Position numbers and translations under genes: made by a program. Shown piece after piece: positions 1 through 6,373 of a stretch of DNA of 7,932 nucleotides (position 1 is the first letter of the stretch; every line of letters starts with the position of its first letter). Under the pieces are notes generated by a model. It was given only the letters and a program-made list of their open reading frames with translations, was not told the DNA's origin and searched no databases. The stretch is from Cyanobacteria bacterium T3Sed10_376R1m. GTDB lineage: Bacteria > Cyanobacteriota > Cyanobacteriia > Cyanobacteriales > Cyanobacteriaceae. Location: the NCBI GenBank assembly GCA_003566215.1, contig PXEJ01000239.1:1-7932 (forward strand). The letters are read 5' to 3'.

Positions 1-98
1 AATATTATCAATAGGTGTTGAATAAATAATAGTTCTTCTAGAGTAGTTATGATAAATTTAACTCAATATATAAAATATTTCAAAATCTAAATTAGATA

Positions 99-1241
99 AT
101 GTTTAAAATTATCAATGCTCAAATAATAGGTTATAAGAATCTTCAAAATTTAGTTATTGCTAATAATATTATTACTAATATTTGCAATGCTCAAGATGAT
201 CAGAAAAATGATGATACTAAAGCTATAAATTTAAATGGTAACTATTTATCTTTAGGGGGCGTTGATTTACAAATAAATGGAGGCTTGGGTTTAGCCTTTC
301 CTGATTTAACCATTAATGACTTCGATATGCTTCATCAGATTTGTGGTTATTTATGGTCAGTGGGTGTTGATCAATTTTTACCCACAATTGTAACCACATC
401 CGTTGAAAAAATACATCAATCTTTAAAAATAATCGGTGATTTTCAGGGTAGGGAAGGTAAAAAAGAAGCTCAAATAATCGGGGTACATTTAGAAGGTCCT
501 TTTCTAAATCAGCAAAAAAAAGGGGCTCATCCTCAAGAATATTTATTGCCTTTAAATATAGAAAATGTTAAACAGGTTTTAGGAGATTATCAAGATATTG
601 TTAAGGTTATTACCCTTGCTCCGGAGTTGGATTTATCAGGGGAGGTAATACCCTATTTAAAGAATTTAGGTATTGTGGTTAGTCTAGGGCATTCCATGGC
701 AACGGCACCACAAGCAAAGAGAGCTTTTTCTTTGGGTGCATCGATGGTAACACACGCTTTTAATGCTATGACCAGTTTACATCATCGTCAAGCTGGGTTA
801 TTAGGGGAAGCGATTATATCTCCTGATGTTTATTGCGGTTTAATTGCTGATGGTAATCATGTTTGTCCAACCATGTTAAAGATTATTTTATCAGCTAGTA
901 ATTATGAACAAGGTGTTTTTTTAGTTAGTGATGCTTTGTCTCCTATAGGTTTAGATGATGGTTTTTATCCTTGGGATAATCGCACTATTGAGGTGAAATA
1001 TGGCACGGCTACTTTACCCGATGGTACTTTATCTGGAACTACTTTGCCTCTATTTGTAGGTGCTCAAAATTTAGTTAAATGGGATATTTGTACTATTGAA
1101 AGTGCGATCGCCCTTGTAACTGATGCCCCCCGTCGAGCGATAAATTTACCAACACTACAAGTAGGAGCAAAAGCTAACTTAATTAAATGGGAATATAAAC
1201 CAGACAATAAAGATTTAATTTGGGAGCGAATAGAGCAATAA
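99..1241 (+). CDS. nagA: N-acetylglucosamine-6-phosphate deacetylase
   Basis: This cytoplasmic amidohydrolase-superfamily enzyme removes acetate from GlcNAc-6-phosphate to give glucosamine-6-phosphate (EC 3.5.1.25), feeding amino sugars into glycolysis or cell-wall recycling. At 380 residues it is full length for the family. Visible motifs are GGVDLQINGG (residues 53-62, the strand-1 metal-site region with Gln58), HLEGPF with Glu132, SLGHS with His198, THAFNAM with His219, DGNHV with His254, and SDALSPIG with the catalytic-type Asp278. Order and spacing match E. coli NagA (Glu131, His195, His216, His251, Asp273), so all catalytic residues are present. ATG 99 is the first possible start, because an in-frame TAG lies two codons upstream (93-95). 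No clear Shine-Dalgarno is visible; the best upstream -10-like hexamer is TATGAT at 48-53, without a good -35. No nagB or sugar transporter lies beside it; the next gene converges on it. Confidence 0.93.
   Translation: MFKIINAQIIGYKNLQNLVIANNIITNICNAQDDQKNDDTKAINLNGNYLSLGGVDLQINGGLGLAFPDLTINDFDMLHQICGYLWSVGVDQFLPTIVTTSVEKIHQSLKIIGDFQGREGKKEAQIIGVHLEGPFLNQQKKGAHPQEYLLPLNIENVKQVLGDYQDIVKVITLAPELDLSGEVIPYLKNLGIVVSLGHSMATAPQAKRAFSLGASMVTHAFNAMTSLHHRQAGLLGEAIISPDVYCGLIADGNHVCPTMLKIILSASNYEQGVFLVSDALSPIGLDDGFYPWDNRTIEVKYGTATLPDGTLSGTTLPLFVGAQNLVKWDICTIESAIALVTDAPRRAINLPTLQVGAKANLIKWEYKPDNKDLIWERIEQ
1104..1111. repeat. HIP1 octamer (GCGATCGC) in nagA
   Basis: Perfect copy of the palindrome that is over-represented in many cyanobacterial genomes. 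It is read here as GCG ATC GC, encoding Ala-Ile-Ala within nagA. Confidence 0.9.
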
Positions 1242-1282
1242 TATTTAAATTTTTCTCGATAATTAAAGCATAGTATATTATT

Positions 1283-2797
1283 TTAATTACTAGAAGTAAT
1301 ATCAGATTTTTTGATCGTATCTAAACTAGGTAGCTTTAATAAAATTCCCACTGTTAACCAATAATAAACATTAACAGGATCAACAATCAAAGGATAATAA
1401 TAAGGGTTATAACTAATAAATAAAATAAAAATCCAAAGACAAAGAGCAAATTTATTAAGATGAGGATCTTTTATTTTACGGTATGATTTCCAGCCTAAAA
1501 TAACAATAATTGTGGCTAAAATAAAGAAAGCTATTAATCCTAAATATCCCATTTCATAAATTAATTGAGCAGGAAAAACCTCTATTAAGCGGATATTCCC
1601 AAATGACCTAGCCGCACTAGAAGTTGTACCCAAACCATTGCCAAAAATTCCCCCATGATTGTTAATCGAAAATCCCAAAGTATTTAAAGTAAAATTGATG
1701 GGGGATGAGTAATCCCAGCGCGAAAAAAAATCAGATATGGCTCTCCTAAAAAAAGGAATAATGGTACTAATAGTGCCACAAAAAGTAATAATAGCTAATT
1801 TTAAAAACAATTTCTTTTTATTAATTTCCGTAACGACGACTAATAAAACACAAAATAAAGGAACGAATAATAATGCTATTCTTTGTCCTGATATGATAGA
1901 AGTAAGAATCACTAATCCTGAGGTTGCAGAGCTTAAATTATGCCAAATTTTATCTTGGTTGAGTAAAGTTGCACCAATACTAAAAAAGATACTAGAAATT
2001 AAAAACCATCCCCATTGCCAAGGAGCGACAAATGTACCGGGAAGACGAATTAAATCCCATTCAGGGTAGTACAGTAATGAACCGCCAACCAAGCATCTTG
2101 CTTGTAAACTCGCACGATGAAAGGCAGGGGAAGGTAAACCAGCACTACCAATGCAAATACCACTAATCAGGGCATAATATTGAAATAAAGTTAAAAGGCA
2201 ACAGGTAATAATTAAGACTATTTGTAAACGAGTAATGAAAATTAGTTGTTGTTTATTTTTAGTTAGATAAAATCCACATAGGATTAAAGGAATATAACTT
2301 AACCAAACTTTTAAACCTATTATTCCCATTAAAATGGGAGAACCTTCATTCTCCATAAATTCTTGAGGAAAATTGACAAAAATGAATGTTAGTAAACACA
2401 CTAAAGCAAAAAGCCCAACTCCCCATAATAGAGGCTTTATTTTCAGAAAAATTTGTTTAATGGTGTCGCTAAAAAAAATTATGCTTAGAACTGCAGGGAT
2501 ATAAAAAATATCTTTGAATATTTGTAATATGGGATAAAGTGGGCCAAAAGTAATAAAAGCATCAGATGCTTGATAAACCCCCGGTATTAAATAAGTGATT
2601 GTGCCACCAAAACAAAGATATATTAAAAATAAATATAGGCTCGCTCGAGGGTATTCAAATAAAATTGTACTAAGACCTATCAGAAATAAACCAGCGAAAA
2701 AACCTTTAATTCCTAGTATTATGTAGAATATACCACTAAAGGCGATCGCACTTAATCCAACTAAAATATAAAAAATAGGCTTTTTATTTAAAACCAT
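1283..2797 (-). CDS. O-antigen ligase/polymerase-like (Wzy/WaaL family) membrane protein
   Basis: This 504-residue polytopic inner-membrane protein has roughly eleven or twelve hydrophobic segments. Features of the Wzy/WaaL-type O-antigen polymerase and ligase superfamily are visible. There is a large extracytoplasmic loop (about 212-260) ending in RLPGTFVAPWQWGWF (251-265), a short SGQRIALL segment (303-310), the glycine motif GIFGNGLGTTS (383-393), and QLIYEMGYLGLIAF (411-424), which resembles the family's C-terminal 'L..E.G..GL' helix. Such proteins polymerise or transfer lipid-linked glycans on the periplasmic side, so a role in exopolysaccharide or surface glycan assembly is inferred. 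The substrate cannot be read, and no glycosyltransferase or flippase lies nearby. Loop cysteines 215 and 235 could form a disulfide. Its start overlaps the end of cobD by 14 bases and has no clear Shine-Dalgarno, so translation is probably coupled to cobD. A hormogonium-polysaccharide HpsL-type protein is a possible alternative name that I cannot confirm. Confidence 0.75.
   Translation of the reverse strand: MVLNKKPIFYILVGLSAIAFSGIFYIILGIKGFFAGLFLIGLSTILFEYPRASLYLFLIYLCFGGTITYLIPGVYQASDAFITFGPLYPILQIFKDIFYIPAVLSIIFFSDTIKQIFLKIKPLLWGVGLFALVCLLTFIFVNFPQEFMENEGSPILMGIIGLKVWLSYIPLILCGFYLTKNKQQLIFITRLQIVLIITCCLLTLFQYYALISGICIGSAGLPSPAFHRASLQARCLVGGSLLYYPEWDLIRLPGTFVAPWQWGWFLISSIFFSIGATLLNQDKIWHNLSSATSGLVILTSIISGQRIALLFVPLFCVLLVVVTEINKKKLFLKLAIITFCGTISTIIPFFRRAISDFFSRWDYSSPINFTLNTLGFSINNHGGIFGNGLGTTSSAARSFGNIRLIEVFPAQLIYEMGYLGLIAFFILATIIVILGWKSYRKIKDPHLNKFALCLWIFILFISYNPYYYPLIVDPVNVYYWLTVGILLKLPSLDTIKKSDITSSN
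2742..2749. repeat. HIP1 octamer in the O-antigen ligase-like gene
   Basis: Perfect GCGATCGC, read on the minus strand as GCG ATC GC (Ala-Ile-Ala, residues 17-19) in the first membrane segment. Confidence 0.9.
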
Positions 2798-3803
2798 AAA
2801 AAATTAAACTAAGATTGCTTATTGATAATAACAAGGTAACACTAAAAATCCAAAGTAGAAAACAAGCACGAGTCAGCCAAGATGCCTGATAAATACTATC
2901 AGAATTAATTGGTTTAATGGGCAATCCCAATAATGGTTTAATCCTAACCTCCCCTTGATAAGTATTAATTCCCCCCAGTTGTACTTGCAAAATACTCGCA
3001 TATATTGCCTCACTCCAACCAGAGTTAGGACTAGGATCTTGAATCGCATCTTGGCGACATCGTTTAAGATGATATAGTGGTTTCCTTGACATTATCGCCA
3101 AAGTTAACACCGTTAAACGACAAGGCAACCATGTCAAAATATCTTCAAATTTGGCACTAAACCAACCTATATCTGTAAAAGGTTCTTTTTTATAACCAAT
3201 CATTGAGTCTAATGTACTACTGGCTTTATATGCGATCGCAATTGGAACACAACCAACTACAGGAAAAAATAAGCCAAGTAAGCCATAAAATAAAGGTGCA
3301 GTAACCCCATCAGTAGTATTTTCCGCCACAGTTTCTAAAACTGCTCGAAAAATTTCCTCCTCTGACAAATTTTTGGTATCCCTACCCACATAAAGACTTA
3401 ACTTTTCCCTTGCTAAGATTAAATCCCCCCCTTTTAATGGTTTTAAAACATCCATTGCCGCTCGGTTTAAACTTTTTCCTGCAAAGCAACTAGCTAAAAT
3501 AATAACCTGAATAAATAATCCAAAAAAATAATTAAATTGATGACAATAAAAAATAATTAACCATGATAAAAAGCCACTACCAAAAATCAATCCTATTCCT
3601 AATATTACCCCACTAATTTTTTTAATTAATTTACTAGAAATGTGGTTAACAATTAAATTTTTATACCAAGAAATAATCCATCCCATTACTTGAACTGGAT
3701 GAATCCAACCCCAAGGATCGCCAATAATATAATCTAAAAAAGAGGCCAGTAAAATGATAGTTAAATTACTGTATAATTGTGTTTTTATTTCAATATTTAG
3801 CAT
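2784..3803 (-). CDS. cobD: Adenosylcobinamide-phosphate synthase CobD/CbiB
   Basis: This integral membrane enzyme of the late cobamide pathway attaches the aminopropanol (phosphate) arm to adenosylcobyric acid, giving adenosylcobinamide (phosphate) (EC 6.3.1.10). At 339 residues it is normal length. Family motifs run in order: LASFLDYIIGDPWGWIHPVQ (19-38), SLNRAA (111-116), AREKLSLYVGRDT (131-143), ETVAENTTDG (157-166), KASSTLDSMIGY (193-204) and DPSPNSGWSEA (256-266). Hydrophobic segments lie at the N-terminus, around 64-108, around 168-192 and at the C-terminus. Cyanobacteria typically make pseudocobalamin, for which this step is still needed. No other cobamide gene is in the window. It is the first gene of a two-gene overlap with the downstream O-antigen ligase-like gene. 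The 126 bases upstream show no B12-box-like cobalamin riboswitch. Confidence 0.95.
   Translation of the reverse strand: MLNIEIKTQLYSNLTIILLASFLDYIIGDPWGWIHPVQVMGWIISWYKNLIVNHISSKLIKKISGVILGIGLIFGSGFLSWLIIFYCHQFNYFFGLFIQVIILASCFAGKSLNRAAMDVLKPLKGGDLILAREKLSLYVGRDTKNLSEEEIFRAVLETVAENTTDGVTAPLFYGLLGLFFPVVGCVPIAIAYKASSTLDSMIGYKKEPFTDIGWFSAKFEDILTWLPCRLTVLTLAIMSRKPLYHLKRCRQDAIQDPSPNSGWSEAIYASILQVQLGGINTYQGEVRIKPLLGLPIKPINSDSIYQASWLTRACFLLWIFSVTLLLSISNLSLIFYGFK
3232..3239. repeat. HIP1 octamer in cobD
   Basis: Perfect GCGATCGC, read on the minus strand as GCG ATC GC (Ala-Ile-Ala) in the IAIAYKASS segment. Confidence 0.9.
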
Positions 3804-3892
3804 TCTTTAATTATCTAGTCTAAAGTAAGGATTTATTATCATAAAAAAAATAACCTAAAATTTAAACTCATAACTATTTTTTCAAAATTATA

Positions 3893-3920
3893 AAAATCCA
3901 AGTAAAAGTTAAAATCCAAG
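3893..3920. repeat. Short direct repeat AAAATCCAAG x2
   Basis: The decamer AAAATCCAAG occurs at 3893-3902 and again at 3911-3920, an 18-base period. It lies between the stop of the YeeE-like gene and the start of cobD, 90-117 bases upstream of cobD. Read on the minus strand it is CTTGGATTTT twice. It could be a regulatory site for cobD or chance in AT-rich DNA. The rest of 3804-3929 is AT-rich, with no gene seen. Confidence 0.4.
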
Positions 3921-3929
3921 CAAACTAGC

Positions 3930-4346
3930 TTATAATATTTGATTAGTAATAAACACCGTAATCATTGCCGTTCCTAAAAACGTGATTACAGCTATGAGCG
4001 ATCGCATGGATAATCGCCCTAAACCGCAAACTCCGTGTCCACTGGTGCATCCATTACCCATCCTAGTACCAAAACCAACCAACAAACCCCCAACGATCAT
4101 AGCTGAAACATTAGTGTCTGAGAGGGGAGTAGGGGGAAAAGGAGAGCCATACTCATAAATTAAGCCCCCTAAAATCATCCCGATTAAAAAATACCATCGC
4201 CAATATTCACTATTTTTAAAATTTAAAGCACCGTTAATCATGCCACTAATTCCTGCAATTTTGCCATTAAAAGCCAATAAAAGTGTTGCACTTACCCCAA
4301 TGAGAATCCCCCCTGTTAAGCCCGTAATCCAATTAAAATCAACCAT
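3930..4346 (-). CDS. YeeE/YedE-family (sulfur transport domain) membrane protein
   Basis: This 138-residue inner-membrane protein has about four hydrophobic helices and matches the YeeE/YedE family, whose characterised members import thiosulfate. Signatures are GKIAGISGM (28-36) and the hallmark GFGTRMGNGCTSGHGVCG (91-108), with Cys100 and Cys107, followed by LGRLSMRSLIAV. In the family, conserved cysteines in this type of loop relay the sulfur substrate. The protein is half the size of fused YeeE proteins. Split versions usually come as two adjacent ~140-residue genes, and only one half is present here; the next gene downstream is cobD. Function as a thiosulfate or other sulfur-compound channel is inferred from family. 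ATG 4346 gives the expected short N-terminus before helix 1. TTAACA (minus strand, 4403-4408) and TATATAAT (4377-4384) are a plausible but imperfect promoter. Confidence 0.85.
   Translation of the reverse strand: MVDFNWITGLTGGILIGVSATLLLAFNGKIAGISGMINGALNFKNSEYWRWYFLIGMILGGLIYEYGSPFPPTPLSDTNVSAMIVGGLLVGFGTRMGNGCTSGHGVCGLGRLSMRSLIAVITFLGTAMITVFITNQIL
3998..4005. repeat. HIP1 octamer in the YeeE-like gene
   Basis: Perfect GCGATCGC. Here the reading frame differs from the other four copies: CGA TCG encodes Arg-Ser in SMRSL on the minus strand. Confidence 0.9.
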
Positions 4347-4508
4347 TGACTATATATAATTATTTAGTTCATTTTAATTATATAAGTTTTGTCAAATTAG
4401 ATTGTTAATATTGGGATTGAGATGTTGAAAAAACTAAGAATTTTTCTACTAAAATGTTATATTTGAGGTAAAGCCGTACTTTAATACGGAGTTTAAGAGG
4501 CAAAATTT
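4347..4508. promoter_or_regulatory. Divergent promoter region, YeeE-like gene / small unknown gene
   Basis: This AT-rich region separates two divergent genes. For the rightward gene, TTGAAA (4425-4430) is followed by TACTAA (4447-4452, 16-base gap) or TAAAAT (4450-4455, 19-base gap). For the leftward gene, minus-strand TATAAT (4377-4382) lies about 30 bases from the start codon, with TTAACA or TTGACA farther upstream at imperfect spacing. These are consensus readings only. Confidence 0.35.
4474..4489 (+). other. Leader hairpin upstream of small unknown gene
   Basis: CCGTA (4474-4478) and TACGG (4485-4489) form a five-base-pair stem with a six-base loop, ending five bases before the AGAGG (4495-4499) that probably serves as ribosome binding site. 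It is GC-richer than its surroundings. It could modulate translation or be chance; no T-tract follows, so it is not a normal terminator. Confidence 0.35.
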
Positions 4509-4511
4509 TTG

Positions 4512-4784
4512 ATGAAAATACAATCGGAAGTAATAAATAAAAGAGCCCAAGAGTTAACCACTGAAGAATTAGCTCAACTATTGGCAGAGAAAATGACCAT
4601 TAGTTCCTATGATTGGCATAAGCTCAAAAATAATAGAAAAGCCCAAGCAGGGCAACAGTTAGCGTCTAGTCTTGTCTATTTAATCAATAACCAGCCAGAG
4701 GAAGCCCTAGAAAGAATAAATCAAGCACAAGGATGGCTAAATCGTACTATCAATCCTCTTCCTTGTCCTACCCATGGAAAATAA
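4512..4784 (+). CDS. Small conserved cyanobacterial-type protein of unknown function
   Basis: This 90-residue soluble, mostly helical protein has no signal peptide or membrane segment. I cannot assign a function. It resembles, from memory, a family of ~90-residue cyanobacterial proteins of unknown function (possibly DUF6439), with a central 'DWHKLKNNRKAQAGQQLASSL' type helix, a PEEALERINQAQGWLNR helix, and a C-terminus ending PCPTHGK. From ATG 4512, the Trp-His of the first helix is at about residues 35-36 and the PCPTHG tail at 84-89. The EEAL helix is faintly TPR-like but single. TTG 4509 directly precedes ATG 4512, and AGAGG (4495-4499) lies 9 bases from the TTG and 12 from the ATG, so either could be used; I chose ATG by default. 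It converges on tsaB with a 29-base gap. Confidence 0.75.
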   Translation: MKIQSEVINKRAQELTTEELAQLLAEKMTISSYDWHKLKNNRKAQAGQQLASSLVYLINNQPEEALERINQAQGWLNRTINPLPCPTHGK

Positions 4785-4813
4785 TAAAATTTTGTCGATA
4801 TTTTAGCTAATAG

Positions 4814-5440
4814 TTATTGATAAAAAGGGGTTAAAGTTTTCCAACTTGAAAAGACATTATTTAATTTTTCTTGTTCATATCTAACAGTGGCTAATTCTAA
4901 TAAACTCAGAGCAGTAAAACCTAATTTATCAGGAGTGATAACTAATTTACAGTTACCATCAAATTTAGTTTGATATTCGTTTAATTCTTTAGTCCATAAT
5001 TCATTATTGATTATTTTATCAATGGCAATATTTGTTAAGTTTTTGGGGCTTTTATACTGATAAATTCCTCTATAAACTTCCTTTTGATTCGCCTTCATTT
5101 CTACCAAAATAAATTCTTCTTTACTTTTTTTTATTTCTTCCCAAGCAAAAATTTCTAGGGTAGAAATTCCGTAAAGAGGAATATTTAGTTGTTGGGCTAA
5201 AGTTTTGGCTGTTACTACTCCTATTCTGGTACTGGTAAAACTACCAGGTCCTTTAGCTACGGCAATAAATTGAATATCTTGCCAATTAATCGGGTGAATA
5301 AATTCGATTAATTTTTCGTGTAAATACTTTCCCAAATCTCTCCCTAAATCCCAACATTTAAGGATATTTTCTCCCCTACTATCTGTCAAACCAATACCTA
5401 GTTCTCCACTGGTAGTATGCAATGCTAACCTTGATTTCAT
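4814..5440 (-). CDS. tsaB: tRNA threonylcarbamoyladenosine biosynthesis protein TsaB
   Basis: TsaB (YeaZ) is the ASKHA-fold partner of TsaD in the TsaBDE complex that makes t6A at position 37 of ANN-decoding tRNAs. Visible features are the N-terminal phosphate-loop-like LALHTTSGELGIGL (5-18), the family hallmark AKGPGSFTSTRIGV (62-75), the TLAQQLNIPLYGISTLE stretch (80-96), and the usual C-terminal tail TPFYQ. The HTTS form replaces the DTS of E. coli TsaB; I believe this is common in cyanobacteria. The 208 residues put it at the short end for the family, and the C-terminal half (about 105-180) is poorly conserved. It lies 22 bases downstream of the TPR/coiled-coil gene with no visible Shine-Dalgarno or terminator between, so cotranscription is likely. 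Confidence 0.93.
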   Translation of the reverse strand: MKSRLALHTTSGELGIGLTDSRGENILKCWDLGRDLGKYLHEKLIEFIHPINWQDIQFIAVAKGPGSFTSTRIGVVTAKTLAQQLNIPLYGISTLEIFAWEEIKKSKEEFILVEMKANQKEVYRGIYQYKSPKNLTNIAIDKIINNELWTKELNEYQTKFDGNCKLVITPDKLGFTALSLLELATVRYEQEKLNNVFSSWKTLTPFYQ

Positions 5441-5462
5441 TTAATACTTTTTACGTTTTGTT

Positions 5463-6296
5463 TTATAAGGATTCGTCAGTCAATATTTGTTGTTCTTGTA
5501 ATTCCTTTTCAATAATTTCTAATCTTTGGTTTAAATTACGATTATTTTGTGATAATACTTTATTTTCATTTTCTAATCTGGAGTTTTGACTTTCTAATTC
5601 GTTAATTTTTTCTTGTAGTTGATTATTAATCTGTTTTTGTTCGTCTATCTGTGTTGATAAATAATTTATATTACTTTCATTTGTTCTAATCATTAAATCA
5701 ATTCTTTGTTGTAAATTATTTTCTAGTATTTCTATTTCGCTATTTCTCTGACCAAAAATATTTAATGAGTTATTGTTTAAGGCAAAAAGACCAATGAATG
5801 TTCCCATGGACAACAAACCAATTGTTCCGATGGTAAAGCCCATTAATTGACGATTTCTGATAAATTTAGTTAGTTGTTGTAGTTTTCTCAAAGATTCTTC
5901 GTCATTGGGTTGTATTTCGAGACATTGTTTTACTCTGCTCCTAATTTCTTTTTCATCTTCTAGTTTATGGTTTTCTTGCCAACGTCCTAAGTAAGCGTCA
6001 AGGAGTAGGTGAATCATCTCTAGTTTATAAGGATTAAAAGCTAATCCTTCTTGTAGCTCTATGATGGCATCATCCCAATGTTTGAGACTACAATAACCTT
6101 TTGCCCGTAAAAAGTTGGCTTCTGATTGTTTTTGGGCGAGGGATATTTCTTCTGCACTGATTCCTACCTCTGACGCAATTTGTTCTAATTCTTGATTTGT
6201 GGGAATTTTTCGTCCTGATTGACTAAACTCTGTTATGCGTTGAATAAATTCTTCGATAGTTTTGTTAGAGTGGGGAAGATTTTTTGTATGTTCCAT
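5463..6296 (-). CDS. Membrane-anchored TPR and leucine-zipper protein, function unknown
   Basis: This 277-residue protein has three visible parts. Residues 12-58 form a helical region containing an 'IASEVGISAEEISLAQ' element. Residues 60-93 (ANFLRAKGYCSLKHWDDAI...FNP) and about 95-131 look like two TPR units. Residues 152-173 are a single membrane helix, preceded by KFIRNRQ and followed by few positive charges, which predicts N-in/C-out. Residues 185-270 are a charged coiled coil. Leucines 227, 234, 241, 248 and 255 plus Ile262 keep exact seven-residue spacing, with Asn238, 245 and 252 at the alternate core position. There is no signal peptide. The gene lies 77 bases after ftsW and 22 before tsaB on the same strand. 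I do not recognise a named family. A scaffolding role at the membrane is inferred, possibly in division given the neighbour. Confidence 0.85.
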   Translation of the reverse strand: MEHTKNLPHSNKTIEEFIQRITEFSQSGRKIPTNQELEQIASEVGISAEEISLAQKQSEANFLRAKGYCSLKHWDDAIIELQEGLAFNPYKLEMIHLLLDAYLGRWQENHKLEDEKEIRSRVKQCLEIQPNDEESLRKLQQLTKFIRNRQLMGFTIGTIGLLSMGTFIGLFALNNNSLNIFGQRNSEIEILENNLQQRIDLMIRTNESNINYLSTQIDEQKQINNQLQEKINELESQNSRLENENKVLSQNNRNLNQRLEIIEKELQEQQILTDESL

Positions 6297-6373
6297 TATT
6301 TTTTTGTCTTTGGACTATACGAACAAATTGGCTTGGATGACTAGGTTTTATTTGTTTGAGCTAATACTAGATA

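Noticed and set aside
1286..1300. ATTACT-AGA-AGTAAT hairpin as terminator for nagA
   Set aside because: The stem is only six weak pairs, lies inside the end of the convergent gene, and the T-run (1307-1312) begins seven bases after the stem. Too weak to call.
1737..2069. Plus-strand open frame of 110 codons
   Set aside because: It lies wholly antisense to the O-antigen ligase-like gene, whose protein has clear membrane and family features. The antisense product has no recognisable domain and a composition expected of a shadow frame.
3804..3929. Cobalamin riboswitch upstream of cobD
   Set aside because: The gap is only 126 bases, AT-rich, and lacks a B12-box-like element or the paired stems expected of a ~200-base cobalamin riboswitch.
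4785..4813. Bidirectional terminator between the small unknown gene and tsaB
   Set aside because: Only an AAAAT/ATTTT pairing with a nine-base loop is visible. It has no GC-rich stem, so it is no better than chance in this AT-rich DNA.
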